Shown here piece by piece: positions 49,201 through 55,616 of a DNA stretch of 64,000 nucleotides. Both the position numbers and the translations under genes were made by a program. The stretch spans positions 19,199,318 to 19,263,317 of the forward strand of contig NC_052505.1 of NCBI RefSeq assembly GCF_014356525.2, written 5' to 3'. This DNA comes from Nilaparvata lugens (Eukaryota; Arthropoda; Insecta; Hemiptera; Delphacidae). The notes beneath the pieces are model-generated. The model did not search any database. It was not told the origin of the DNA and saw nothing but the letters and a program-made list of their open reading frames with translations. Every line of letters starts with the position of its first letter. The stretch's first letter is position 1.

Positions 49201-50579
49201 CTCAAATCCTGATCAATATGAGATAAATAAATATTATTATTTAGATGTTTCATATGACCAGGTGACACAAGCTCATTTTTCAGACGAGTCAGCAGGGTAG
49301 GAATTTCTCCGATTGGTAAGTTCCCGAATGCCAATCCAATCAGCCAATCAGCGAACTTTCTGCACAGCGACTCGTCTGAAAAACGCCTCATGTGGCTTGG
49401 CCCTAAAGATTACAAACTATATATAATTTATAACGATGAAGTCTGATTTAAGATTCTAAATTAGTGTTTCAGAGTATGAAGATAAATAAGTAACAGTGTG
49501 ATCACATTTGATGCGTATATGTGCAAGTGCACACTTGGTCTTGCACATGACAGACAAAATATGGGAAGAGCAATAGAAAAAACACTCACACTGAAAGCTT
49601 GCACTTGCTAGTTGCGTACAGTGTGAGCAGCTTCATGCAAGTCACAACGTGTTTCAATTTAATTTCAATTTATTAAAAACACACAAAACAAGACAAAACA
49701 AAATAACAAAGAATTACAAAACAAATAAAATACAATAAAATGTTACAAATCTAAAAAACAATGGGCTTTGTGGTTGGGTGTGTTGGAGAAGAGAAAAAAA
49801 GAGAGGAAGATACCTAGCCAACTATGGTTTCCCATGTAATAGGCAGGCAAAGAAGAGAAGAGAGAAGTGATGAGGAAAAATCTGGTGTGGCGCACTCACA
49901 CAACTTTCCTTGCCGTTATGAAAATTGATCACCTGACGCTAGTGTTTCCGCGCATCTAAAGTCTACTATTCTAAGATCTGAGCTAGCTGGTGACAGGACT
50001 ATAACGCTGGAGACACACGAGGTCTGCTATCTCTTCATAGTGAATGATTTAATAGAATCAACAGTTGCCAACAGTTTGCATTATTGAATAAACACATTTT
50101 CTCGAATTTCTAGCTTATTTCCATTTTCATGTGAAAATGTTACTTAACATTATTGTAGAGATTTTCATGCTCAATCCTTTCCACTTGAATTTTTTTGTTT
50201 AAATTGTATCTGAAGTCTGATAATTGGGAATCTAAAATCAAACTTTGCATAGATGAAGTGGAGCTCCAGAAATTTTTACAGATATGAGACTTATGGCAGT
50301 TGATAGAGCATATCAATGACTATTTTAGGTATAAATTTGATCAAAATCGTTGGAGCCGTTTTCGAGAAAATCGCGGAATACCCTGTTTTTGACAACATTT
50401 TCGTCATTTTAGCTGCCATCTTGAATTGCATTTGATTGAAATTGTTCGTGTCGGATACTCATAGTGTAAGGACCTTAAGTTCCAAATGTCAAGTCATTCC
50501 GTTAATTGGGAGATGTGATATCGTGTACACAGACGCACATACACTCATACACACACACTCACACACACACACACACACA

Positions 50580-50625
<46 letters not shown>

Positions 50626-53515
50626 CAATACCCAAAAATCACTTTTTTAGACTCAGGGGACCTTGAAACGTATAGAAATTGGGGTACCTTAATTTTTTTC
50701 GGAAAGCAATACTCTCCTTACCTATAGTAATAGGGCAAGGAACGTAAAGAAGGGAAGGGAGAAATGGGGGGAAGGAAGAAAACAGAGGAATATGTACTCA
50801 AAAAATTAAGGTAAGCGAGTCCACTGAAAAAAGAAAAAAACTAATGAAAAAACAATGGCACTTTCCAGATTTTGTTTTTTCGGTTCATTCATGATTCGAC
50901 ATGCACTTGCACATCACGCATTCAATGTGATTACACCCTAAATTAATTGAACCATTAATAGCAACTTATAATTCTCATTCATAAGCTTTTTAGAAATTCC
51001 ATAGTTATTCATTTCAAGAAAATATTTGATTCTCTTTTAAAGAATATTTCAAAGTAGAGCGTGCACTAGGTCAGTGGAGCGGCGCGACGGGGAGAATTTC
51101 CGACCTGGAATAAAATACATGTGATCAAATGTACCTTCATGCACTATCTAGGTCTGGATCGCGGCGCGACGCGGAAACGCGAATAATTTTCGACCTGACC
51201 TCCGTGCACTGGGAGCGAAGCGCGACACAGTTCCGACCCCGAAAAGTCCAGAGACTTTTTGAAATCCGCGTCGCGCCGCGCTTCTAGTGCACGGAGGTCA
51301 GGTCGGAAATTTTTCGCGCTCGGGTAACTTCGTGAGGGCTCGGCTGTTGTCGGCTCTGCTTTAGTAAACAGCCTGCTGTTCTGTCGTCTTCCCGTTCACA
51401 TTCTAATCAATTACCTACGATTACGGTAAGTTAATGGGATGTACCAACATTTTCTCTTTTTTCATTGATAGTTCGTCTTTCTCTGCTTCATCCACAACTG
51501 CCAAAAATAACATCTCTTCATCTGAGTCATTCATCACTCACGTCTGCCACTTTATCACAACCTCAAATTAGAACTGACTTCAATTAGAACTCATACTTCA
51601 TCAACTATGTCTTAATTCAAATCGCAAAATTGGCAAGTCTACGTCACGAACAACTAGTCCAAAACGGCTCAGCGCCGCGCTCGCAGTGCACGGACCTTCC
51701 ATTTTCCGCTCTCCTGCGCGCCGCTCCACCGACCTAGTGCACGCTCACCTTTAGAAAAAGAATAACTTTGAAGTGAATGAGTGAACAATTATTGGATGGA
51801 TATGAAATGGAGCTCTTCTACTCTAAGTAGTCTCTGCAAAATGTTGATCTCTGTAAACATTGAATAAAACTTGAATTTTAAAAACACTTATGAAGTGACA
51901 ATGCACTTACTATTATTGAATAAAAACACACATATGTTGTCAAATTCTTGGTCACAAAACCATGGTCGTGTACCGAATAAAACTGTGTAGAATTTGACAA
52001 CATATGTGTGTTTTTATTCAATTATGGAACGGTTCTACAATATTGACAATTACTCAGTCGAGCACTTACTATTGGTAGTGACCATCGTTTCGAGCTGATG
52101 TGGGTCACCATTAGACTGTAGGAACTTACTCTAATATCAAGGTTATGTATGAAATAATTGTTTCATAGAATACAATTTTTTACTTACATCTGACCACGAC
52201 GTAGAGCTAGCAACACTTTGGCTAGGCCAGTCTGACGAATTTGTGTCAGCAAATAGTTTCCATTCTCCCGACCACAGACTGTCACTTCTATAACAAAGGT
52301 CAAATTTATCATTTCAACCTCTTAAGAAACTAAATTTAAATAGTGTAGTTATAGGGATAGTAGTTATAGTGTAGTAATAGGGAGGAAATTTTTCTGGTGA
52401 CAGTAGTTCTTTCTTGATGTTAAAATGCTTAAAAATAAATTGATATTAACGAGCCAGATGCTTGCAAGTGATTGATAATGAAAATGAAAGGTGGAAAAAC
52501 AGTGGAGCGTGAAATTGCTAGTGGTGTTCACAATGAGCAGCGACAAGCAAGTTGAATGAAAAAGACTGAGAAATTGTCAAAAACCACTGATTTATTGATA
52601 ATTAGAAAGACCGGTTTCGGTTATTACACCATTACTGATAAGTTTCACAGAGATTGACAATGGTGTAATAACCGAAACCGGTCTTTCTAATTATCAATAA
52701 ATCAGTGGTTTTTCACAATTTCTCAGTCTTTTTCATTCAATATGAATAATTACCACAATATCAACTTCTCAACTACAGAAAAAGTCTCAACGTGCTTCTA
52801 TGGCTCTTCCCAGATTTGTTTTCTAATATGCACGCCACTCCTCTCTAGAGCAGAATTTAACAGAGATAGGTTTAGTAAAAACCAACTCCGTGCTCATGAA
52901 ATCTGACGTCATCTCAAGCACAGGGCTGTGAGCAACAACTTTGGCGATTGTGCAGAGGCCTGTTCCAGACAGGCCTTCTCTCCATAAGGAGCTAGAAAAC
53001 AGGATAGCTGATGCAAAACCTACAGTCCGAGAAGACATCTTGCGAATGAATTTGGCTACCGTCTAGATGTCGTCCGAGCATCTAAAGGAGGGCACAAAGT
53101 ACACTTATAATATTACACTTTTCATCATCATAAACTTGATACTCCTGTGAGTAATCTGATGTAGAATTGATTTGTGTGAACCATTTAAAAAAATAAAAAT
53201 AACTGTTAAATTTGGGTCGTTCTTTTTGAAACTCCCGTATATTTATTTCTATTTCTATCTCTATCTATCTATTTATCAGACTTCTATCTATCGAAAATTC
53301 AAACTTAGGGAACAATAAATAGTTTGGTCTAGCAATAGATGACTTACAAGGGTTCTGTGGTATTGTATACCAGAGGAGAGGTGGGCAGTTTAGATGCAGG
53401 GAAGGATGTGTCAACAAGCACTGGAGTCGATACATGCTGCCACGTGTGCCCTAGTAGAGGTGACCGTATCCTAGAGCTTCCTCTTCTACTACTAGCCATA
53501 AGATTGCCTTACATC
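31339..53515 (-). CDS. FAM149 (DUF3719) family protein, nine exons recognised
   Basis: FAM149B1 relatives are linked to primary cilia in vertebrates; that role here is inference. Exons (- strand): 53515-53348 (ATG at 53499), 52287-52188, 52115-52070, 48776-48745, 45844-45696, 40785-40048, 36034-35938, 33580-33422, 31415-31339 (stop). All have GT/AG borders, and phases agree for every junction except exon 7 to 8. Family evidence is [12 protein letters not shown], then ASECQQW and FPHLR joined across an intron to IIGSNL, about residues 124-165: the DUF3719 signature order. A Ser-rich N-terminus and LPPIAFKEN near residue 430 also fit. Expected size is about 513-516 residues, near the usual length. 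Exon 7 ends phase 0 at AAG/GTGAAT while exon 8 needs one base carried over; either a weak donor (A/GTATCA) 8 bases earlier is used or an exon is missing. Exon 4 is only 32 nt. Introns hold the LINE, mariner and Penelope elements. Confidence 0.8.
31495..31570 (-). repeat. LINE-like 3' end with (TTGAA)n tail
   Basis: The - strand ends in GCAAATAAATTGAATTGAA, the same tail unit as the non-LTR element ending near 56884. Short 5'-truncated copy in the last FAM149 intron. Confidence 0.45.
32011..32077. repeat. (AT)n microsatellite
   Basis: AT dinucleotides with three AAT interruptions. Confidence 0.9.
32191..32753. mobile_element. MITE family B copy with two insertions
   Basis: Ends GTGGAGAAAATATAGCATAAG and TATTTTCTCTATG are diverged MITE B ends. 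Near the left end, 32270-32357 copies the FAM149 3' region (31240-31337). At 32418-32571 a complete GGTTGCACAA MITE is inserted. The MITE B interior (ACTGTTAACTGAAGCCGAT, CACTCTCACCCGGCCAAAAC) continues around these. Confidence 0.8.
32418..32571. mobile_element. GGTTGCACAA MITE nested in MITE B
   Basis: Ends GTGCTGGTTGCACAAAAGCC and GGCTTTTGTGCAACCGGGCC, same family as 3489-3599 and 24095-24246. Confidence 0.85.
32990..33388. mobile_element. Family H element, uninterrupted copy
   Basis: Starts GGCACCAAGCTTCGCTCG and ends ATTGATCGCTTAATATAATA. It shares GAGACCTAGTGCAATCGAAT and GTTTTCGAGATCCGTTGAAC with 16733-17745. It ends about 35 bp from FAM149 exon 8. Confidence 0.75.
33700..33830. mobile_element. 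Small hairpin element with CTCGAAACTAGTTGT motif
   Basis: Outer arms ATAGAAATTACTAGTTCCTC and TACAAAGAGGGTATTTGTAATTTC are loosely inverted. The + strand has CTTGAAAATGGCATG...GTGCTCGAAACTAGTTGT at 33746-33785. Confidence 0.6.
34070..34880. mobile_element. MITE family A, long subtype, interrupted by element A
   Basis: Family A blocks (GCAGTGGAAAAAGATAGAAG, GATACCGGTATATCTGATGT) lie left of 34289. The right half (GACGATCTGGAAACGG, CATTATAACATGGACCACAG) resumes after 34704. At the junction TATTTCTACATTGT is repeated about four times, probably slippage. Uninterrupted relatives: 24951-25315, 47971-48328. Confidence 0.85.
34289..34704. mobile_element. Element A, copy 2, nested in MITE family A
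   Basis: Same start (TTGACCGAGCGAAGTGAGGT) and end (CAGAACTACTAGTAA) as 29499-29910; the copies are highly similar throughout. Confidence 0.85.
34914..35278 (+). CDS. Candidate 3' terminal exons of an unidentified gene
   Basis: Two + strand exons: 34914-35099 (acceptor TTTTACCAG, donor GTAAAC) and 35154-35278 (acceptor TTTCCTAG), joined in phase. They encode [20 protein letters not shown], then [20 protein letters not shown], and finish [13 protein letters not shown]. AATAAA overlaps the stop (35277-35282). A possible preceding exon starts at 33969 (reads [11 protein letters not shown]) and could splice at 34004 with matching phase; its frame also stays open for 16 more codons. I do not recognise the family. 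It lies antisense within FAM149 intron 7, and a - strand exon-like frame overlaps it at 35082-34987, so one of the two is spurious. Confidence 0.4.
36150..36297. repeat. MITE family B, 5' half only
   Basis: AAGATATCCCATGGCACAGG through GGTAGTCTCTCATACTGTGC match the left part of MITE B; the right half is missing. 36298-36740 has no gene; an AATAAATAAATAAATATTG tail near 36575 suggests a LINE remnant. Confidence 0.7.
36750..36835. repeat. MITE family A fragment
   Basis: GTTGCTATCCTTGTCTATCA and CAAAGCAGATAGCGCTATC match the interior of long family A copies (compare 53690-53770). No terminal repeat on either side. Confidence 0.55.
37057..39529 (-). mobile_element. 5'-truncated RTE-like LINE with 13-bp target-site duplication
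   Basis: TGTTTGAAGTTCA is repeated directly at both borders (37044-37056 and 39530-39542). The 3' end carries (ATG)n repeats, at 37057-37075. The insertion keeps the 3' two-thirds of the element with one long open frame. Sits in FAM149 intron 6, in the same orientation as the gene. Confidence 0.92.
37081..39525 (-). CDS. Endonuclease (C-terminal part) and reverse transcriptase of RTE-like LINE
   Basis: 814 codons without interruption. Residues 1-90 are the end of an APE-type endonuclease ([10 protein letters not shown] at 52-61, SDH at 81-83). The RT domain is about 320-600: RNYRGITLL (383-391), YIDFQQAYD (452-460, first catalytic Asp454), GLRQGDVLS (510-518) and YADD (552-555). The C-terminal region is basic ([19 protein letters not shown]) and ends KALHGL. 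The upstream endonuclease half is lost by 5' truncation, so the listed Met is internal, not a true start. Block order fits the RTE clade best. The intact frame implies a young insertion, but this copy cannot be autonomous. Confidence 0.93.
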   Translation of the reverse strand: MIGKESLHSESNDNGRRVIDLAVRKDMIISSTQKQRKNIKKATWCSPDGVTSNQIDHILIDKRHCTDITNVESCRGADINSDHYMVRIGCRQRIAVTNNKRAKTQARFDVAKLKEEAVSHRYEECLKNYLEQKEDAWNTEGVEGKWSILKESVIGAAREVVGSRKKEIQARWFDEECITAIERRNRARMKMIQRKTRGTVEDYRSERRIADKLCRRKKRAHEKQQLESIEEHYGRGEMRKFYKKIREDKKGFQPRAVYCKDKLGNMIGDEQGIKRRWKEHFDEVLNHGQQETETAYDDVRTVQEEVGRPMLNEVKEAIKDLANNKAPGLDLISAELVKKGGDMFVQRMHALINEIWLEEKMPEEWSIGIICPVHKKGDKMECRNYRGITLLSILYKVFAKILAKRMTPLIECNIGEYQCGYRPGRSTVDHIFTIRQILEKCYEFDVNVQQIYIDFQQAYDTISRVKVYEALRELNVPTKLIRLISMTMKGSRAVVKIDGSVTDDFEVRRGLRQGDVLSTMLFNAVLENIIRKVTTNNPGGTLFNRMCQIMAYADDVTILTRNRRELTEIYEKLEHEAREVGLEINMQKTKVMVMSRRPVNDGTQIQLSGRTFEKVKSFKYLGTLITEKNNVAEEVDARIMSGNRVYFALQNILKSKNVSKKGKIKIYTTVLRPIVTYGAEAWTLTTREEGLLQRWERKILRRIFGATKENEIWRMRTNEELGRLFEETSILSVVKSMRLRWAGHVCRMPEGRVPRMVLEGKPGGRRLQGRPRKRWVDDVEEDLRRLGVRRWRRTAECREGWKDVVVKAKALHGL
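39779..39861. repeat. MITE family A, 3' end fragment
   Basis: CACTGCCATTATAACGTGAACCTC and CTTGGCAACGTTGTTCTGC match the right end of family A. No left end nearby. Confidence 0.65.
40761..41100. repeat. ~130-140 bp tandem repeat spanning the FAM149 exon-6 acceptor
   Basis: Units begin at 40761, 40891 and (diverged) 41031. Each starts near AAGCCTGAGATTGG(T/A)ACC and contains TTAGATAGA. The first unit includes the real acceptor and the first 25 bases of exon 6 (exon 6 ends at 40785 on +); the second reproduces acceptor TTTTACAG/GATCATTGG. Confidence 0.85.
41031..41140. repeat. Diverged monomer of the 183-bp satellite, left of mariner insertion
   Basis: AAGGACACTGTAACCATGAG and GGGTGGAATC align with the satellite block AAGGACACTGTAACAGTG...GAGTGGAATG at 43260-44110. 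The monomer resumes after the mariner element as GACAAGAGTATAAACCAATA (42317-42337). Confidence 0.7.
41141..42308 (+). mobile_element. Mariner/Tc1-superfamily element, decayed, with nested element A
   Basis: Terminal inverted repeats of about 90 bp start CCGGGTGATTCGAAAAGGAC and end GAATCACCCGG, flanked by TA on both sides (41139-41140, 42309-42310), the superfamily target duplication. The transposase frame is broken: [20 protein letters not shown] then FPNQWIGLA in one frame (about 41850-41945), shifting to [15 protein letters not shown] and a long C-terminal frame to 42330. Segments resemble DDE transposases of this superfamily. The left end is split by 41197-41598. Confidence 0.88.
41197..41598. 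mobile_element. Element A, copy 3 (inverted), nested in the mariner element
   Basis: Reverse orientation: begins CTAGTAGTTCTGTGAACAGT and ends GACCTCACTTCGCTTGGTCAA. It interrupts the mariner terminal repeat between ATTAAAC and GGCTACAGAGCTGG, which are adjacent at the opposite end of the element. Confidence 0.85.
42700..43080 (+). pseudogene. GIY-YIG endonuclease domain of Penelope-like element
   Basis: In frame: [14 protein letters not shown], then [19 protein letters not shown], the GIY...YIG signature with the following Arg and the conserved RYKEH. The rest ([26 protein letters not shown]) is a normal PLE C-terminus with a stop at 43080. The upstream frame is broken before about 42690, so the RT is gone. 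The 112-codon frame beginning at 42742 lacks the GIY motif, so Met there is not the true start. Confidence 0.85.
43166..43212 (+). ncRNA. Hammerhead ribozyme-like motif in Penelope 3' region
   Basis: CTGATGA at 43172-43178 and GAAAC at 43195-43199 are joined by a stem II candidate GACC/GGTC with an AACAACA loop. A very short stem III (ACG, loop AT, CGT) and cleavage-type GTC follow at 43204-43206. Stem I (AGT/ACT) is only 3 bp. PLEs are known to carry minimal hammerheads in this position. Activity is untested; the short stems make a single-copy form weak. Confidence 0.65.
43260..44110. repeat. 183-bp satellite, five tandem monomers
   Basis: Monomers start at 43260, 43443, 43626, 43809 and 43993, each with A(A/T)ACA(C/T)TGAATTT, CAATAAATGCAATAT, GGACACTGTAA and a (GTA)TAAAACAATACAT(A/T)TTCC-like end. 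The first two are nearly identical and divergence rises to the right. No coding frame is conserved between units. Confidence 0.92.
44228..45235. mobile_element. Foldback element with inner and outer inverted repeats
   Basis: 44232-44436 is a hairpin (AAAGGTTATAGAGGG..., GACAATTTTTGACCC and complements). The block GGTACCATTTTTTGGTTTC (about 44473) pairs with GAAACCAAAAAATGGTACC (about 45078), and AACAGGG...GGGTGGGGACTTTTGA recurs to 45235. The central 550 bp is unique, without a gene. Confidence 0.75.
45371..45646. mobile_element. MITE family B, complete copy
   Basis: Ends CATAGAGAAACAATAGCG and CGCTATTGTTTCTCTATG are perfect inverts; interior as in 5826-6109. It stops 50 bp before the FAM149 exon 5 donor. 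GTCTTAT flanks the left end and GTCTTAT the right, a 7-bp target-site duplication. Confidence 0.92.
46045..46950. mobile_element. Element G with long (TG)n, copy 1
   Basis: Starts TTCCTTGCCCTATTACCATA and ends CAAGGAAAGTTGTGTGAGTG, CGCCACACCAGATTTTTTT. Inside is (TG)n at 46191-46285 and conserved blocks TTTTCTCGAAAACGG, TTCAAGATGGCGGC. The copy at 49877-50745 is inverted. ORFs along the repeat are artefacts. It is in FAM149 intron 4. Confidence 0.85.
47255..47662. mobile_element. GGCTCGCTTCGCTCGCC element, copy 2
   Basis: Matches 13622-14010 from AACTAGCCGTCAGGCTCGC to TCTATAGTAACAT; it has an extra CTCCGCCCCCTGGACC block lacking in copy 1. Confidence 0.85.
47865..47912. repeat. (GAGT)n microsatellite
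   Basis: About eleven tetranucleotides of GAGT/CAGT following TTTTTAGTTATGC. Confidence 0.9.
47971..48328. mobile_element. MITE family A, long subtype
   Basis: Ends ATAGCGAGGTCCACGTTATA and ATTATAAAATGGACCTCACTAT. The interior in reverse sense to 24951-25315 has CCAGATCGTCTTTTAACAAT and TCTATATTTCTCCACTTCC. FAM149 intron 4; 48330-48744 has nothing further. Confidence 0.85.
49877..50745. mobile_element. Element G, copy 2 (inverted)
   Basis: Starts AAATCTGGTGTGGCGCACTC and ends GTAATAGGGCAAGGAACG; (CA)n at 50560-50622. Inverted relative to 46045-46950 and on the other side of FAM149 exon 4. The region 48790-49876 has no gene; a LINE-like tail may lie near 49660-49790. Confidence 0.85.
51050..51756. 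mobile_element. GC-rich inverted-repeat element with GTGCAC boxes
   Basis: Left end GAGCGTGCACTAGGTCAGTG and right end CCACCGACCTAGTGCACGCTC are inverts. Inside are further GTGCACT/AGTGCAC boxes next to GGAGGTCAGGTC and GTCGCGCCGCG, some as inner inverted pairs. GC content is far above the flanks. A donor-like ACG/GTAAGT at 51425 follows a + strand CT-rich segment, so a captured first exon is possible. Confidence 0.7.
51918..52027. mobile_element. Short hairpin MITE
   Basis: Arms ATTGAATAAAAACACACATA and TATGTGTGTTTTTATTCAAT, extended by TGTTGTCAAATTCT and its complement, around a ~40-bp spacer. Lies just beyond the FAM149 exon 3 donor. Confidence 0.85.
52552..52741. mobile_element. Hairpin element with ~85-bp arms and ACCGAAACCGGT motif
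   Basis: Arms ATGAAAAAGACTGAGAAATT and AATTTCTCAGTCTTTTTCAT enclose CCACTGATTTATTGATAATT and complements. GGTGTAATAACCGAAACCGGT is at 52662-52682 (+) with its inverse at 52610-52630. Confidence 0.88.
52745..53222. pseudogene. Mariner/Tc1-superfamily transposase remnant
   Basis: On + the conceptual frame reads [13 protein letters not shown] followed by a stop, like the C-terminus of transposases in this superfamily, then GTTCTTTTTGAAACTCCCGTA as a probable terminal repeat near 53220. The rest is shattered by stops. Between FAM149 exons 1 and 2. Confidence 0.55.
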
Positions 53516-53675
53516 CTGCAAAATTAAACAACAACAAAATCAACAACACATATGAATGTTAAACCATCAATTTGAATATAAACCGTATTTTGTGAAACTG
53601 ATAACAAGACCTACTAACTCACAGTTCTACGCGAATCGCCGCTAGGTTAACAGTAGGATATTGAAGATGTATGAT

Positions 53676-54606
53676 TATAGTGAGGTCCACGTTATAATGG
53701 CAGTGTTTGAATGGCAATGGTATTGCTATCCTTGTCTATCATTCAACAAAGCGGATAGCACTGTCTCTTTCTAGCTTTGCTCTGTTCCAGATCGTCTTTT
53801 AACAATGTAGAGTTAATAATTAACCTTCCGGCAGTCGCGCTGTTGTAAAAAGTACAACAGTGTCAGTTTTTTTGCTGCGCAAAACTATTGAATGGGGTGG
53901 TGTCAGTGAATGATTCACCTATGCATTCCCCCATCACTCCACTGAGTTGCAGTATCAACCGAGCAATGGTTCAGTCTTTAGGTGCCATTTAGTCGCGACA
54001 GTGCATAAGTCGCACTGTGCATAAGATAGGGAAAGACTGTATACGGGGACTGTAAACGAACCAATAACACAGAATTTATGGCTTTGCTTGATGTACCTTA
54101 TTGGGCTTTATAATGGTAATCATCCAAATGTTCATAGGCGTAAAATAATCCAAGAAGATGGAAAAAATTATACAATTAATTAATATGTTTTGACAATAAA
54201 CAGAGTACATAAGACTTGAAAAATTGGATGTTGTACAAAATACAACAAAAGATTAACAAAATATTTAATTTTAATTGAAAATGAACTCACAGCTAGCGCA
54301 CAAGTTCGCTTTGCTAGCTGTGCCAATTCTATTTATTCAATCGAAATGGTGTATTTAATTTCGTTTATTATGGATCTACTGTATATTTCAGTTATTATTG
54401 TAATTATGAAAATTCATTATGAAATTATTGAATATAATTTCTTGCTCGATAAAATATAATTAATTCAAACGAGAATGAACCGTTAATATTACATCAATAA
54501 ACCTAAATCAGCTACCGTCTATAGAAGGCATTCACAAGACAGAGGATCGGCAACGTTTTTCTCCTATATTTCTCCACTGCCATTATAACGTGGACCTCAC
54601 TATAGT
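53676..54606. mobile_element. MITE family A, long subtype, with ~530-bp insertion
   Basis: Ends TATAGTGAGGTCCACGTTAT and ATAACGTGGACCTCACTATA are perfect inverts. At 53820-53823 TTAA is followed by CCTTCCGGCAGTCGCGC and a foreign segment with GTTGTAAAAAGTACAAC. Family A sequence resumes by about 54400. The insertion may be piggyBac-like (TTAA at 53820 and 54355), but matching terminal repeats are not seen. Confidence 0.8.
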
Positions 54607-54640
54607 GTATTAGTTATTAATGAAGTTAGGTTAGTCTAAT

Positions 54641-54685
54641 CATAGATAAACAATAGCGTAAACAATATGCTATTGTTTCTCTATG
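54641..54685. mobile_element. MITE family B reduced to its two ends
   Basis: CATAGATAAACAATAGCGTA is joined almost directly to GCTATTGTTTCTCTATG; TCTAAT flanks the left end and TCTAATT the right (GGTCTAATTG). The whole interior is deleted. Confidence 0.75.
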
Positions 54686-54689
54686 GTCT

Positions 54690-55140
54690 AATTGAAGACT
54701 ATTACGTCTCCCGCAACATATTGCTGGAAGAGATGGAGAGATATGACATTGGTGGAATGCCCTTGAGGACTATGAAGGATTACCTGATTACCTTTTCAAC
54801 AGAAGTCAAGTTACATCATGGTGCAGACTCACAGGCTATAGTGAGGTCCACGTTATAATGGCAGTGGATAAAGATAGAAGAATAGCGATGCCGATTCTCT
54901 GCATTGATTATATTTCTACACTGTCAAAAACATAATTGACATCGTTGTGGACCTAGAAAAGGATAGTACCACCGGATTTGTCAAATGATAGACAAGGATA
55001 GCAAAACCAAAGTTGATCAAATACTGTCATTATAATGTGGACCTCACTATAGGGACGTACCTAATCAACGGAGTACCGCACGGATCGATTCTTGGACCCT
55101 TGCTCTTACTTATCTACTTCAATGACCTTGGTGTGGAAGG
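54690..55140 (+). pseudogene. Reverse transcriptase remnant split by a MITE
   Basis: Before the MITE the + frame has MPLRTMKDYLITF and LHHGADSQAI. After it, in continuation, YLINGVPHGSILGPLLLL and IYFNDL, the conserved RT block of jockey-superfamily elements. The sequence then decays and meets another MITE near 55205. Catalytic YADD is absent. Confidence 0.75.
54838..55054. mobile_element. MITE family A, short subtype, inside the RT remnant
   Basis: Ends TATAGTGAGGTCCACGTTAT and ATAATGTGGACCTCACTATA; interior nearly as in 14529-14749. Confidence 0.9.
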
Positions 55141-55204
55141 TCATAGCTGGTGTGAGGTTCACACCTCATAACAAAGTGAGGTTCACAGTTTCCAGGAGAG
55201 AGGC

Positions 55205-55600
55205 CAGGTGCACACACACACATAATTTACACAAAACTATAGTAAAGTTCAAATGGCTGTGGAGAAATATAGGAGAGAAAAACGTTCCCGAACCTCTGTC
55301 TTATCAATGCCTTCTATAGACGGTAGAAGAAACAGGTTTATTGATGCAATATTAACTGTTCATTCTCGTTTAAAATAATCAATTATATTCTATTAAGCAA
55401 TAACTTAAATTATTTAATGAATTTAGATAATTAAGATGAATTTTTTTTGTTAATTATTAATTCTACATTGTTAAAAGACGATCTAGCAACAGAGCAAAGG
55501 GAGAAACATATAGAGCTATTTGCTTTGTTGAATCATAGACAATAATAGCAATAGCATTGCTACTCAAAAACTGCCATTATAACCTGGACCTCACTATAGT
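55205..55600. mobile_element. MITE family A, long subtype, diverged left end
   Basis: Right end TGCCATTATAACCTGGACCTCACTATAG and interior TGTTCATTCTCGTTTAAAAT, GACGATCTAGCAAC match family A. The left end is decayed (AGTAAAGTTCAAATGGC). Confidence 0.8.
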
Positions 55601-55616
55601 GATAATGATCTTAGTT

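Noticed and set aside
54667..54858. 63-codon gene starting [13 protein letters not shown]
   Set aside because: Starts in the MITE B remnant and ends in MITE A; the middle is a reverse transcriptase relic.
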